In this document: piece after piece, positions 33,090 to 40,896 of the stretch
Layout: each line of letters begins with the position of its first letter
Position numbering within the stretch: the first letter of the stretch is position 1
Assembly: GCA_016869975.1 (NCBI GenBank)
Contig: VGCZ01000046.1
Span: forward strand, 1-41,925
Source: Alphaproteobacteria bacterium
Lineage (GTDB): Bacteria > Pseudomonadota > Alphaproteobacteria > Reyranellales > Reyranellaceae
DNA: 41,925 nucleotides
Direction of reading: 5' to 3'
Translations under genes and position numbers: made by a program
The notes under the pieces: model-generated
Databases searched by the model: none
What the model saw: the letters and a program-made list of their open reading frames with translations, nothing else
Told to the model about the DNA's origin: nothing

Positions 33090-34067
33090 TCATTTGACCG
33101 TCTCGGGATTCATCACCCGGATCGGCTTGCCGTCGAGCCAGGCAAGCATGTCCTCGATCGCGTCGGCGTAGAACGCGCGGAACGCGGGTTCGACGACGTA
33201 GCCGAGGTGCGGCGCGAGCACGACGTTGTCGAGGCTGGTCAGGGGATGGCCCGGCCGCATCGGCTCGATGTCGTAGACATCCAGGCCGGCCGAGGCGATG
33301 TGGCCGCTCTTCAGCGCTGCGATCAGCGCCGCCTCCTCGACGATCGGCCCGCGCGAGGTGTTCACCAGCACCACACCTCTTCTCATCTTCGCGATCTCAG
33401 CCGCGCCGATCAGCCCGCGCGTGCGGCCGCTCAGGATCAGGTGGATGGTGATCACGTCGGAACTCGCCAGCAGCTCGTCCTTGGACACCAGCCTGGCGCC
33501 GTGCGCGGCCGCCTTCTCCGCCGTGAGGTTCTGGCTCCAGGCGACGACCTCCATGCCGAAGGCCTTGGCGTAGCCCGCGACGCGCGAGCCGAGCTTGCCC
33601 AGCCCCAGCACGCCCAGCCGCTTGCCCTCGAGCGCGAAGCCCATCGGCAGGCCCTTGTGCCAGCCGCCCTTCCGCACCAGCCGGTCGCCCGCCGTGACAT
33701 GGCGCACGGCGTCCATCAGCACCGCCCAGGTCAGCTCGGCGGTCGGCGCGCTGGAGCCGCCGGTGCCGGTGTTGCTGACCGGGATGCCGCGCGCCGTGAG
33801 TGCGGCGAGGTCCATGCTGGGCGCCCGCGCGCCGGTCAGCACGACGAATTTCAGATTGGGCAACCGGTCGATCAACGCCTTGGGAAACGGCTGGCGCTCG
33901 CGCATCAGCAGCACCATGTCGAATGGCGCCAACGCGGCGGCCGCCTCGTCGGCACCGCCGAGATGGCGGTCGAACGCCGTGATCTCGACGCCACGCGCGC
34001 GTAGTCGATCCCAATCGCCATAAGCCAGGGCGACCTCCTGATAGTCGTCGAGGATGGCGAGTTTCAT
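33090..34067 (-). CDS. D-2-hydroxyacid dehydrogenase family protein
   Basis: The product has 325 residues. It has the split two-domain layout: MKLAILDDYQEVAL at the start, the NAD-binding GVLGLGKLGSRVAGYAKAFGMEVVAWSQ in the middle, then VNTSRGPIVEEAALIAALKSGHIASAGLDVYDIEPM with the catalytic Arg and Glu, and LAPHLGYV with the catalytic His. It interconverts a D-2-hydroxy acid and a 2-oxo acid using NAD(H); the substrate is not determined. GGAAGGA precedes the ATG. It lies 92 bases after the Bug binding-protein gene on the same strand, so import of an organic acid and its oxidation may be joint. Confidence 0.9.
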   Translation of the reverse strand: MKLAILDDYQEVALAYGDWDRLRARGVEITAFDRHLGGADEAAAALAPFDMVLLMRERQPFPKALIDRLPNLKFVVLTGARAPSMDLAALTARGIPVSNTGTGGSSAPTAELTWAVLMDAVRHVTAGDRLVRKGGWHKGLPMGFALEGKRLGVLGLGKLGSRVAGYAKAFGMEVVAWSQNLTAEKAAAHGARLVSKDELLASSDVITIHLILSGRTRGLIGAAEIAKMRRGVVLVNTSRGPIVEEAALIAALKSGHIASAGLDVYDIEPMRPGHPLTSLDNVVLAPHLGYVVEPAFRAFYADAIEDMLAWLDGKPIRVMNPETVK

Positions 34068-34159
34068 CGGTGTGTCCTTCCCGCTCGGTGCGGGCGCATC
34101 ATGTCAAACGGCGCGCCGTCGGGGCAACGGCGCGCCGTTCACGGGACTCTATCCGAGGC

Positions 34160-35167
34160 TCATTCCGGCTTGAGGTTCTTCTCCTTGATGATCTTGCCCC
34201 AGATGGCCTGCTCCTTGCGCTGGAACTCGGCGAACTCCTCGGGCGTGGAGGTCAGCACTTCCATGTTGAACTGGTCGATGAACTTCTTGCTGACCTCGGC
34301 GCTAGTCGCCGCCTTCTTCAGCTCGGCGTTCATGCGATCGATGATCGGCCTGGGGGTGCCCGCCGGCGCGTAAACGCCCCACCAGGCGAACGAGGTCGGC
34401 GCCTTGATGCCTTGCTCGGCGAGCGTCGGCACGTCGGGCAGCGCGGGGATGCGCTTGTCGCTGGTGACCGCGATCGGTCGCAGCTTCTTGGACGCGAAGT
34501 GCGGCGAGATCGCGGCCACGCTGGAGATCGCCGTGTCGGTGTGGCCGGCCAAGGCGTCGGCCAGCAGCGGGCCGCCGCCCTTGTAGGGGATGACGTTGAT
34601 GTCGAAGCCGTTGTCGCCCAGCATGCCGTTCACCAGCACCAGCGCCTGGCTGGCGGCCAGCACGCTCATCGACAGCTTGCCTGGCCGCTTCTTCGCGTCG
34701 GCGATGAACTCGGCCATCGTCTTGTACGGCCGGTCGGGATGCGTGCCGATCGCCTGCGGCGTGCGGCCGATCAGCATGACGTTGGCGAGCTCGCTGTCCT
34801 TGTACGGCAGGTCCGCTGTGAACAGCGGGTTGAGGATGTGGTTGTCGAAGACGACCAGCCAGGTCTGGCCGTCGGGCGGCGCCTTGGCGGCGACGGTGGC
34901 GCCGACCACGCCGGTGCCGCCCGGCTTGTTGTCGATCATGATGTTCCAGCCCAGCGACGCCGTAAGCTGAGCCGCCAGGATGCGCGCCACCGGATCGGTC
35001 GAGCCGCCCGGCGGGAAGGGCACGACGAAGCGCAGCTGGCCTTTGGGCCAGTCGCCGGTCTGTGCCCGCAGCACCGCCGGCGCCGCCACGCCCAGCGCCG
35101 CGCCCATCGCCACACCCGTTCCCAGCAGCGTGCGCCGCCGCAGGGGTTGCTTGATGTCCTTGCTCAT
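34160..35167 (-). CDS. Bug-type tripartite tricarboxylate transporter substrate-binding protein
   Basis: The product has 335 residues. A twin-arginine-type leader is visible (LRRRTLLGTGVAMGAALGVA, then PAVLRAQ), so it is exported folded to the periplasm. The mature part follows the Bug/TctC pattern: LRFVVPFPPGGSTDPVARILA, IDNKPGGTGVVGATVAAKAPPDGQT, VIPYKGGGPLLADALAGHTD, IAVTSDKRIPALPDVPTLAEQG and a WWGVYAPAGTPRPIIDRMN segment. Such proteins bind carboxylates; many in these genomes lack adjacent TctA/TctB membrane genes, as here. GAGAGGA precedes the ATG. The 2-hydroxyacid dehydrogenase is downstream. Confidence 0.9.
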   Translation of the reverse strand: MSKDIKQPLRRRTLLGTGVAMGAALGVAAPAVLRAQTGDWPKGQLRFVVPFPPGGSTDPVARILAAQLTASLGWNIMIDNKPGGTGVVGATVAAKAPPDGQTWLVVFDNHILNPLFTADLPYKDSELANVMLIGRTPQAIGTHPDRPYKTMAEFIADAKKRPGKLSMSVLAASQALVLVNGMLGDNGFDINVIPYKGGGPLLADALAGHTDTAISSVAAISPHFASKKLRPIAVTSDKRIPALPDVPTLAEQGIKAPTSFAWWGVYAPAGTPRPIIDRMNAELKKAATSAEVSKKFIDQFNMEVLTSTPEEFAEFQRKEQAIWGKIIKEKNLKPE

Positions 35168-35221
35168 TGTTCCGTCCTCTCTACGCCCGTCTGCCCACGG
35201 GGCTCTTGCATGCAGGTTTTT

Positions 35222-35251
35222 CTCCCTCTCCCCGCTTGCGACGAGAGGGAG
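35222..35251. repeat. CTCCCTCTC palindrome, degenerate
   Basis: CTCCCTCTC (35222-35230) pairs with GAGAGGGAG (35243-35251). It is a degenerate copy of the repeat at 28029-28054, upstream of the Bug gene and of the divergent desaturase-like gene. Confidence 0.6.
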
Positions 35252-35392
35252 TCAAAAGCGATCGCCCTGCGTCTGCCCACGGGCGAATCTGGCCGGTTGG
35301 TCGGCCTTGATCACACTATACTTCACGACCTAGCCCGGCGGTCCAGCCACCGCCGGCGTCCATAGGACGCGACGGGCGGGGATGCAACGGTC

Positions 35393-36205
35393 GTGGATGC
35401 CGTACCATGGGATGCTATGGCTGGTTCCCTGGTCGGCATCGCCGTCGGTTTCGTCGTCCTCGCGCTGGTCTTCGGCGTGATCGAGCGGCTGTTCCCGGCG
35501 CTGCGCCAGCCGATCGTGCGGCCGGGCTGGTGGACCGACCTGGCCTACTGGATCTTCACCCCTTTGGTGACGCGCGCGGTCACGCGGGTGGCGCTGATCG
35601 CGGCGGTCTTGCCGGTGCTGCTGGTGGCCGGTCAGGGCCTCGATCCCGAGCGCATCGCCAAAGGCTTCGGGCCGCTGTCGCGCCAGCCGATCTGGCTGCA
35701 GGCGATCGAGATGATCGTGCTGGGCGATTTCCTCGGCTACTGGGTGCATCGCTGGTTCCACAGCGGCTGGCGCTGGCGCTTCCACGCCATCCACCACAGC
35801 TCGACGCATCTCGACTGGCTGGCGTCCGTCCGCCTGCACCCGGTCAACGACATCGCCAACAAGCTGGCAATCGCGCTGCCGCTGGTGGCGCTGGGTTTCT
35901 CGCCGGTGGCCACGGCGGCGGTCGTGCCGTTCCTGACGCTCTACGCCATCCTGCTGCACGCCAACGTGACCTGGACTTTCGGGCCACTGCGCAAGGTGAT
36001 CGCCAGCCCGGCCTTCCATCGCTGGCACCACACCTCGGCCGGGGAGGGCCGCGACCGCAATTTCGCCGGCCTGCTGCCGCTGTGGGACATCCTGTTCGGC
36101 ACCTTCTGGCTGCCCGACCGCCAGCCCACGGTGTTCGGCGTCGAGGACAAGGTGCCGACCCACCTGCCCGGGCAGCTGCTGTGGCCCTTCCGTCGCGAAC
36201 GCTAG
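35393..36205 (+). CDS. sterol desaturase / fatty acid hydroxylase family protein
   Basis: The product has 270 residues from GTG 35393 or 262 from ATG 35417; neither start has a strong ribosome site. About five hydrophobic segments are visible. The di-iron His boxes are clear: HRWFH (in GYWVHRWFHS), HAIHHSS, and HRWHHT near the end, plus LHPVND and LLHANV between. This is the fatty acid hydroxylase superfamily: O2-dependent hydroxylation or desaturation of a lipid at the inner membrane, with electrons from a separate reductase. No reductase is encoded nearby. A hairpin of the CATTCCGAGCG family follows it. Confidence 0.87.
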   Translation: MDAVPWDAMAGSLVGIAVGFVVLALVFGVIERLFPALRQPIVRPGWWTDLAYWIFTPLVTRAVTRVALIAAVLPVLLVAGQGLDPERIAKGFGPLSRQPIWLQAIEMIVLGDFLGYWVHRWFHSGWRWRFHAIHHSSTHLDWLASVRLHPVNDIANKLAIALPLVALGFSPVATAAVVPFLTLYAILLHANVTWTFGPLRKVIASPAFHRWHHTSAGEGRDRNFAGLLPLWDILFGTFWLPDRQPTVFGVEDKVPTHLPGQLLWPFRRER

Positions 36206-36228
36206 CGCTTCACAATCGGCCGACAGAG

Positions 36229-36269
36229 CATCTCCATCATCCCGAGCGCAGCGAGGGATGACGGAGATG
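36229..36269. terminator. hairpin with GAGCGCAGCGA loop
   Basis: CATCTCCATCATCCC (36229-36243) pairs with GGGATGACGGAGATG (36255-36269) with one G-T wobble. The loop carries the GAGCGCAGCGA motif of the dispersed palindromes. It follows the desaturase-like gene. Confidence 0.6.
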
Positions 36270-36327
36270 CATCGGGAATCGGCCGCCAAATTCTTTGAGC
36301 GGCCGGCAAGTTCGGGGAGACGCCGTC

Positions 36328-37941
36328 ATGGGCACGATCGCGCTCGCGTTCACGCCGCGCTACGTGGTGTTCACGCTGTCGATCGCGGCGACGATCGCCT
36401 TCCTGATCCTGTCCTTCATATACCCCGGCTTCCTGGTGTTGTTCCTGATCGCCGCCGCGCTGACCGGAGTCGGCGTGCACGACGTCGTGCAGAAGAAGAG
36501 CAGCATCCTGCGCAACTATCCGATCGCGGCCCATATCCGCTTCCTGCTCGAGGAGATCCGCCCCGAGATCCGCCAGTACTTCCTGGAGAGCGACACCGAC
36601 GGCGCGCCGTTCAACCGCGAGAAGCGCTCGATCGTCTACCAGCGCGCCAAGGGCCAGCTCGACAAGCGCCCCTTCGGCACGCAGCTCGACGTCTACGGCG
36701 ACTCCTTCGAATGGCTCAATCACTCGATCGTCGCGCGGAATCCCTCGACCGAGCCGTTCCGTATCTCGATCGGCGGGCCCGACTGCGCGCAGCCCTACTC
36801 GGCTTCGGTGTTCAACATCTCGGCGATGAGCTTCGGCTCGCTCAGCGCCAACGCGGTGCGCGCGCTCAACACCGGCGCCAAGAAGGGCGGCTTCTATCAC
36901 GACACCGGCGAAGGCGGCTTCAGCCCCTATCACAAGGAGAATGGCGGCGACATCGTCTGGGAGATCGGCAGCGGCTATTTCGGCTGCCGCAACCCCGACG
37001 GCACGTTCAGCGAGGAGCGCTTCCGCGAGACCGTGGCCACGCCGCAGATCAAGATGATCGAGATCAAGCTGTCGCAGGGCGCCAAGCCCGGCCATGGCGG
37101 CGTGCTGCCGGCGGCCAAGGTGTCGCCAGAGATTTCCGTCACGCGCGGCGTGCCGCAGGGCCAGGACTGCGTCTCGCCGCCCTGTCACTCCGCCTTCTCG
37201 ACGCCGCTGGAAATGATGGCTTTCATCAAGAAGCTGCGCGAGCTGAGCGGCGGCAGGCCGGTCGGCTTCAAGCTGTGCATCGGCCATCCCTGGGAGTTCC
37301 TGGCGATCTGCAAGGCGATGATCGAGACCAACATCTATCCCGACTTCATCGTCGTCGACGGTGCCGAGGGTGGCACGGGCGCGGCGCCGCTGGAGTTCCT
37401 CGACCACATCGGCACGCCCCTGCGCGAGGGCCTGCTGTTCGTGCACAACGCGCTGGTCGGCCTCGACATCCGCGACCGCATCCGCATCGGCGTCGCCGGC
37501 AAGATCACCTCGGCCTTCGACATCGCGCGCGCCATGGCGCTGGGCGCCGATTGGTGCAACGCCGCGCGCGGCTTCATGATGGCGGTGGGCTGCATTCAGT
37601 CGCAGAGCTGCCACACCGATCGTTGCCCGACCGGCGTGGCGACCCAGGACCCGATGCGCCAGCGCGCGCTCGACGTGCCCGACAAGGCCGAGCGCGTCTA
37701 TCGCTTCCACGCCTCGACCTTGAAGGCGCTGGCCGAGGTGGTCGCGTCCGCCGGCCTCGACCATCCCAGCCAGCTGGGGCCGCGCCACTTCTCGCAGCGC
37801 ATCGCGCCCAACAAGGTCAAGAGCTTCGACCGGCTGTATCGCTTCCTCGAGCCGGGCGAGATCCTGCGCGGCACCAACGACCCGCGCTACACCCAGCCCT
37901 GGCGCATGGCGCGCACCGACAGCTTCGCGCCGGCGCCGTGA
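36328..37941 (+). CDS. FMN-binding glutamate synthase family protein
   Basis: The product has 537 residues. Two N-terminal membrane helices (about residues 9-28 and 30-50) precede a TIM-barrel domain like the FMN/Fe-S part of glutamate synthase. Motifs include ISAMSFGSLSANAVRALNTGAKKGGFYHDTGEGG, KPGHGGVLPAAKVSPEIS, DFIVVDGAEGGTGAAPLEFLDHIG and IRIGVAGKITSAFDIARAMALGADWCNAARGFM. CIQSQSCHTDRCPTGVATQ carries the three Cys of a 3Fe-4S cluster (C-x5-C-x4-C). There is no amidotransferase domain, and the membrane-anchored family members have no confirmed reaction. GGGGAGA precedes ATG 36328. The alpha/beta hydrolase begins 15 bases downstream. Confidence 0.9.
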   Translation: MGTIALAFTPRYVVFTLSIAATIAFLILSFIYPGFLVLFLIAAALTGVGVHDVVQKKSSILRNYPIAAHIRFLLEEIRPEIRQYFLESDTDGAPFNREKRSIVYQRAKGQLDKRPFGTQLDVYGDSFEWLNHSIVARNPSTEPFRISIGGPDCAQPYSASVFNISAMSFGSLSANAVRALNTGAKKGGFYHDTGEGGFSPYHKENGGDIVWEIGSGYFGCRNPDGTFSEERFRETVATPQIKMIEIKLSQGAKPGHGGVLPAAKVSPEISVTRGVPQGQDCVSPPCHSAFSTPLEMMAFIKKLRELSGGRPVGFKLCIGHPWEFLAICKAMIETNIYPDFIVVDGAEGGTGAAPLEFLDHIGTPLREGLLFVHNALVGLDIRDRIRIGVAGKITSAFDIARAMALGADWCNAARGFMMAVGCIQSQSCHTDRCPTGVATQDPMRQRALDVPDKAERVYRFHASTLKALAEVVASAGLDHPSQLGPRHFSQRIAPNKVKSFDRLYRFLEPGEILRGTNDPRYTQPWRMARTDSFAPAP

Positions 37942-37955
37942 GACGCGTGGTCGTG

Positions 37956-38804
37956 ATGCGCCGGCGCGCCTTCACACGCACCGCGTGCGGCCTGCTGCTG
38001 GCCGGCGCCGCCCCGGCGATGGCGCAGCCGGCATGGACGACACTGCCGCCCACGCCGGCGCTGCCGCCGCCCGCGAGCGATGGACGGCTGAGGATCGGCG
38101 ATGTCGAGCTCTTTCATGCGGTGTTCGGCGATGGCGCGCCGGTGCTCCTTCTGCATGGCGGCATGGGCCATTCGAACTATTGGGGCCATCAGATCGCCGC
38201 GCTGGCCGGGCGCCATCGCGTGATCGCCCTCGACAGCCGCGGCCACGGCCGCAGCACGCTGTCGCCGCGGCGGATGTCGTACCCGCTGCTCGCCGACGAC
38301 GTCGTGGGCGTCCTCGATGCGCTGAAGATCCGGCGCGCGGCGATCGTCGGCTGGAGCGATGGCGGCATCGTCGGGCTGGAGCTGGCGATGCGCCGGCCCG
38401 ACCGCGTCGACCGGCTCTTGGCCTTCGGCGCCAACTTCAACCTGCAGGGGTTGCGGCCGCAGGGCGCGCAGAGCGCCACCTTCACGCAGTATGCCGAGCG
38501 CTGCCGCCTCGACCATGCCGCGATGTCGCCGACGCCGGCGAACTGGCAGCGCCTGCTCGACGACCTGCGCCGGATGTGGGGGTCGAGCCCGACCTGGACG
38601 CGCGCCGACCTCGCGCGTATCGGCGTGCCCACGACGATCGTCGGCGCGGAGCACGACGAAATCATCAGCCGCGAGCACACCGCGGAGCTGGCGGTCGCGA
38701 TCCCCGGCGCCCGGTTGAGCCAGCTGCCCGGCGTCAGCCATTTCGCGATGCTGCAGGATCCGGCGCGCTTCAACGCCGAGTTGGCGGCGTTCCTGCGGCC
38801 CTAG
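37956..38804 (+). CDS. exported alpha/beta hydrolase
   Basis: The product has 282 residues. The leader MRRRAFTRTACGLLLAGAAP and AMAQ suggests export, with an Arg-rich start that could be Tat or Sec. The hydrolase core has LLLHGGMGHSNYWGHQI (oxyanion HGG), VIALDSRGHGRST, the nucleophile elbow GWSDGG, an acid in AEHDEI, and catalytic His in GVSHFAM. No specific substrate is apparent. The start ATG is preceded by GTGGTCGTG, and in-frame GTG at 37947 is possible. It is close behind the FMN gene and probably co-transcribed. A minus-strand 32-residue gene ends 4 bases past its stop. Confidence 0.85.
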   Translation: MRRRAFTRTACGLLLAGAAPAMAQPAWTTLPPTPALPPPASDGRLRIGDVELFHAVFGDGAPVLLLHGGMGHSNYWGHQIAALAGRHRVIALDSRGHGRSTLSPRRMSYPLLADDVVGVLDALKIRRAAIVGWSDGGIVGLELAMRRPDRVDRLLAFGANFNLQGLRPQGAQSATFTQYAERCRLDHAAMSPTPANWQRLLDDLRRMWGSSPTWTRADLARIGVPTTIVGAEHDEIISREHTAELAVAIPGARLSQLPGVSHFAMLQDPARFNAELAAFLRP

Positions 38805-38807
38805 GCG

Positions 38808-38906
38808 TCAGCGGAACCAGTGGCGATAGCGCCGCCACGTGTAATAGGCGCCGCCGACGACCGGCGGCAGGATGAGGATCAGCCAAATCCACCAGGAACC
38901 CTGCAT
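38808..38906 (-). CDS. 32-residue single-membrane-helix protein
   Basis: The frame reads MQGSWWIWLILILPPVVGGA, then YYTWRRYRHWFR and a stop. A Trp-rich N terminus leads into one hydrophobic helix with a Pro-Pro kink, followed by an Arg/Tyr/Trp-rich C-terminal tail. That is the positive-inside pattern of a bitopic inner-membrane peptide with its C terminus in the cytoplasm. GGAGG lies 5 bases before the ATG, an excellent ribosome site. The function is unknown. It is convergent with the alpha/beta hydrolase and could be missed because of its size. Confidence 0.6.
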   Translation of the reverse strand: MQGSWWIWLILILPPVVGGAYYTWRRYRHWFR

Positions 38907-39019
38907 CCCTGCCTCCGCCGTGGCGACATCACGCGATCATGACATCGCCGCCGCGTGTGAGGAATACCGCACCGGACGGGGAGCGCCTGGCTTGACGCGA
39001 CGCCCTGTTTGACTCCCTA

Positions 39020-39037
39020 GGGTCAGAACCCAATAAA
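39020..39037 (+). repeat. IS left terminal inverted repeat
   Basis: GGGTCAGAACCCAATAAA matches the reverse complement of the right end at 13 of 18 positions. Confidence 0.75.
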
Positions 39038-39091
39038 TCTGTTGCGATGAGAATCGGTTGTTGATTCCCTGATGTCAAATGGGAGCAGCCG

Positions 39092-39852
39092 ATGCGCGCC
39101 AATCTGTTCTGGCTTGACGACGATCAATGGCAACAGATCGAACCGCACCTTCCGACCGATGTGCGCGGCAAGGACCGGGTGGACGACCGCCGCGTGATCA
39201 GCGGCATCCTGCATGTCCTCAGAAGCGGCTGTCGCTGGAAGGATTGCCCGCCGCAGTACGGGCCACACACGACAATCTACAATCGCTTCTCGCGGTGGGC
39301 TGAACGAGGTATCTGGGAGAAGCTGTTCCGCGCGCTGGCCCAGCGCGGCCGCTCGACCCAGACGCAGATGATCGACAGCACGCACATCAAGGCACACCGT
39401 TCGGCCGCGGGCGGAAAAGGGGGGCGCAGAGGCAGGCGATCGGCCACTCTCGCGGCGGGCGCAACACGAAGATCCACGCACTCGCAGATGCTAAGGGCCG
39501 TCTTCTCTCCATCCTCCTGACCGCCGGCCAGGCACATGACTGCCCGCCCGCCCAACGTCTGATCCGACGCACCACGGCAGCCTGCAAGCTGCTTGGCGAC
39601 AAGGCCTACGACAGTACGCCACTGCGCCAATGGTTGGCACAGCGCGGCACCAAGCCCGTCATTCCCAACAAGTCGAACCGCAAGCTGCCCTTCAGCTTCG
39701 ACAAGAAGTCCTACAGCTTGCGCCACCGCATCGAAAATGCCTTCTCCAGGCTCAAGGACTTCCGACGCATCGCCACACGCTACGACAAGCTCGCCCGAAA
39801 CTTCCTCGCCTCTGTCTGCCTCGTCGCTGCTATCGTCTGGTGGATTTTATGA
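39092..39852 (+). CDS. IS5-family transposase, needs a -1 frameshift
   Basis: The first frame (39092 to about 39424) encodes FWLDDDQWQQIEPHLPTDVRGKDRVDDRRVISGILHVLRSGCRWKDCP and MIDSTHIKAHRSAAGGKGG, which includes the first catalytic Asp. The second frame, one base back, resumes with QRQAIGHSRGGRNTKIHALAD and has LGDKAYDST (second Asp) and RHRIENAFSRLKDFRRIATRYDK (Glu). The change of frame happens at the AAAAGGGGGG tract, 39415-39424. IS427-group elements commonly use programmed -1 frameshifting at such tracts, so the full 253-residue product is probably still made. GGGAG precedes the ATG. The stop lies inside the right terminal repeat. Confidence 0.85.
39415..39424 (+). promoter_or_regulatory. 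A4G6 slippery tract in transposase
   Basis: AAAAGGGGGG is where the transposase reading frame changes by -1. In the zero frame the codons are GGA AAA GGG GGG. The tract could also simply be where a random indel happened. Confidence 0.55.
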
Positions 39853-39862
39853 GTCTCGACCC
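39845..39862 (-). repeat. IS right terminal inverted repeat
   Basis: Read on the minus strand it is GGGTCGAGACTCATAAAA, matching the left end at 13 of 18 positions. It includes the transposase stop codon. Confidence 0.75.
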
Positions 39863-39868
39863 TAATCT

Positions 39869-39896
39869 CCTTCTCCCCGCCTTCGCGGGGAGAAGG
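39869..39896. repeat. perfect 12-bp palindrome, CTCTCCCCGC family
   Basis: CCTTCTCCCCGC (39869-39880) and GCGGGGAGAAGG (39885-39896) are perfect arms around CTTC, followed by AAAA. It lies between the IS and the quinone oxidoreductase gene, in the leader of that gene. Confidence 0.85.
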
Positions 39897-39920
39897 AAAA
39901 GAGCGATGGAGGACTTCGCC

Positions 39921-40892
39921 ATGAAAGCAGCGGTGGTGGGCGCCAACGGCGTCGAGATCCAGGACGTGCCGAAGCCCGAGCCCAAGGCGGACGAGGTGCT
40001 GATCAAGGTGCTCGCCGCCAGTCTGAACCGTGCCGATCTCGGTATCGCGTCGGGCGCGCGCCACGGCTCGATCGGCGGCGTTGGTGCGCGGCTCGGGCTG
40101 GAGTGTGCTGGCGAAGTCGAGGCGGTGGGCGCCGCGGTCAAGGGCATCAAGGCGGGCGATCGCGTGATGGGCTCGGCCGCTGGCGGCTATGCCGAGTACG
40201 CCGTTACCGACGCCGGCCGCGTCAGCCGCATACCGGCCAACAACATGACCTTCGAACAGGCGGCCTGCTATCCGGTGGCGCTGCAGACCATGCACAACGC
40301 GGTGATCACCGCCGGCCGCATGAAGAAGGGCGAGAGCGTGCTGATCCAGGGCGCCAGCTCGGGCGTCGGCCTCATGGGCATGCAGATCGCCAAGCTGATG
40401 GGCGCGTCGATCGTCATGGGCACCTCGACGCACGCCGGCCGACGCGCGCGGCTGAAGGAATTCGGCTGCGACCTCGCCATCGACACGACCGACGCGCAAT
40501 GGCCGGAGAAGGTCAAGGCCGCGACCGGCGGCAAGGGCGTCGATCTGATCGTCGACCAGGTCTCGGGCGGCGTCGCCAACCAGAACATGGACGCCTGCGC
40601 CATCCTCGGCCGCATCGTCAATGTCGGCCGACTCGGCGGCAACACAGGCGCGTTCAACTTCGACCTGCACGCGCTCAAGCGTATCGACTATATCGGCGTG
40701 ACCTTCCGTACGCGCTCGCCCGAGGAGGTGCGGGAGATCGTCCGGCTGATGCGCGCCGATCTGTGGGACGCGGTCGAGGCCGGCAAGCTCACCCTGCCGA
40801 TCGACAAGACCTTCCCGCTGAACAAGGTCGTCGACGCGCTCGAGATGATGAAGGCCAACCAGCATTTCGGAAAAATCGTGCTGACGGTGTGA
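39921..40892 (+). CDS. zinc-independent quinone oxidoreductase (MDR family)
   Basis: The product has 323 residues. It has the medium-chain dehydrogenase layout of NADPH:quinone reductases: VLIKVLAASLNRADLGIASG, LGLECAGEVEAVGAAVKGIKAGDRVMG, then the nucleotide site VLIQGASSGVGLMGMQIAKLMGA, and GKGVDLIVDQVSGGVANQNMDACAILGRIVNVG. There is no Cys-rich zinc-binding segment. It reduces quinones or alpha,beta-unsaturated carbonyls with NADPH. ATG 39921 has GGAGG 7 bases upstream, and an ATG at 39906 is also in frame. An insertion sequence lies 58 bases upstream, so its original promoter may be displaced. The MBL hydrolase starts 4 bases after its stop. Confidence 0.9.
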   Translation: MKAAVVGANGVEIQDVPKPEPKADEVLIKVLAASLNRADLGIASGARHGSIGGVGARLGLECAGEVEAVGAAVKGIKAGDRVMGSAAGGYAEYAVTDAGRVSRIPANNMTFEQAACYPVALQTMHNAVITAGRMKKGESVLIQGASSGVGLMGMQIAKLMGASIVMGTSTHAGRRARLKEFGCDLAIDTTDAQWPEKVKAATGGKGVDLIVDQVSGGVANQNMDACAILGRIVNVGRLGGNTGAFNFDLHALKRIDYIGVTFRTRSPEEVREIVRLMRADLWDAVEAGKLTLPIDKTFPLNKVVDALEMMKANQHFGKIVLTV

Positions 40893-40896
40893 CGCC

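Larger units (their letters stand above)
39020..39862 (+). mobile_element. IS5-family (IS427-like) insertion sequence, 843 bp
   Basis: The element is bounded by imperfect terminal inverted repeats starting GGGTC and flanked by a TA duplication (39018-39019 and 39863-39864). It carries one frameshifted DDE transposase gene. The size, the ends and the TA duplication match the IS427 group of IS5. It sits between the small membrane-peptide gene and the quinone oxidoreductase gene, and its right end directly abuts a CCTTCTCCCCGC palindrome. Confidence 0.85.
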
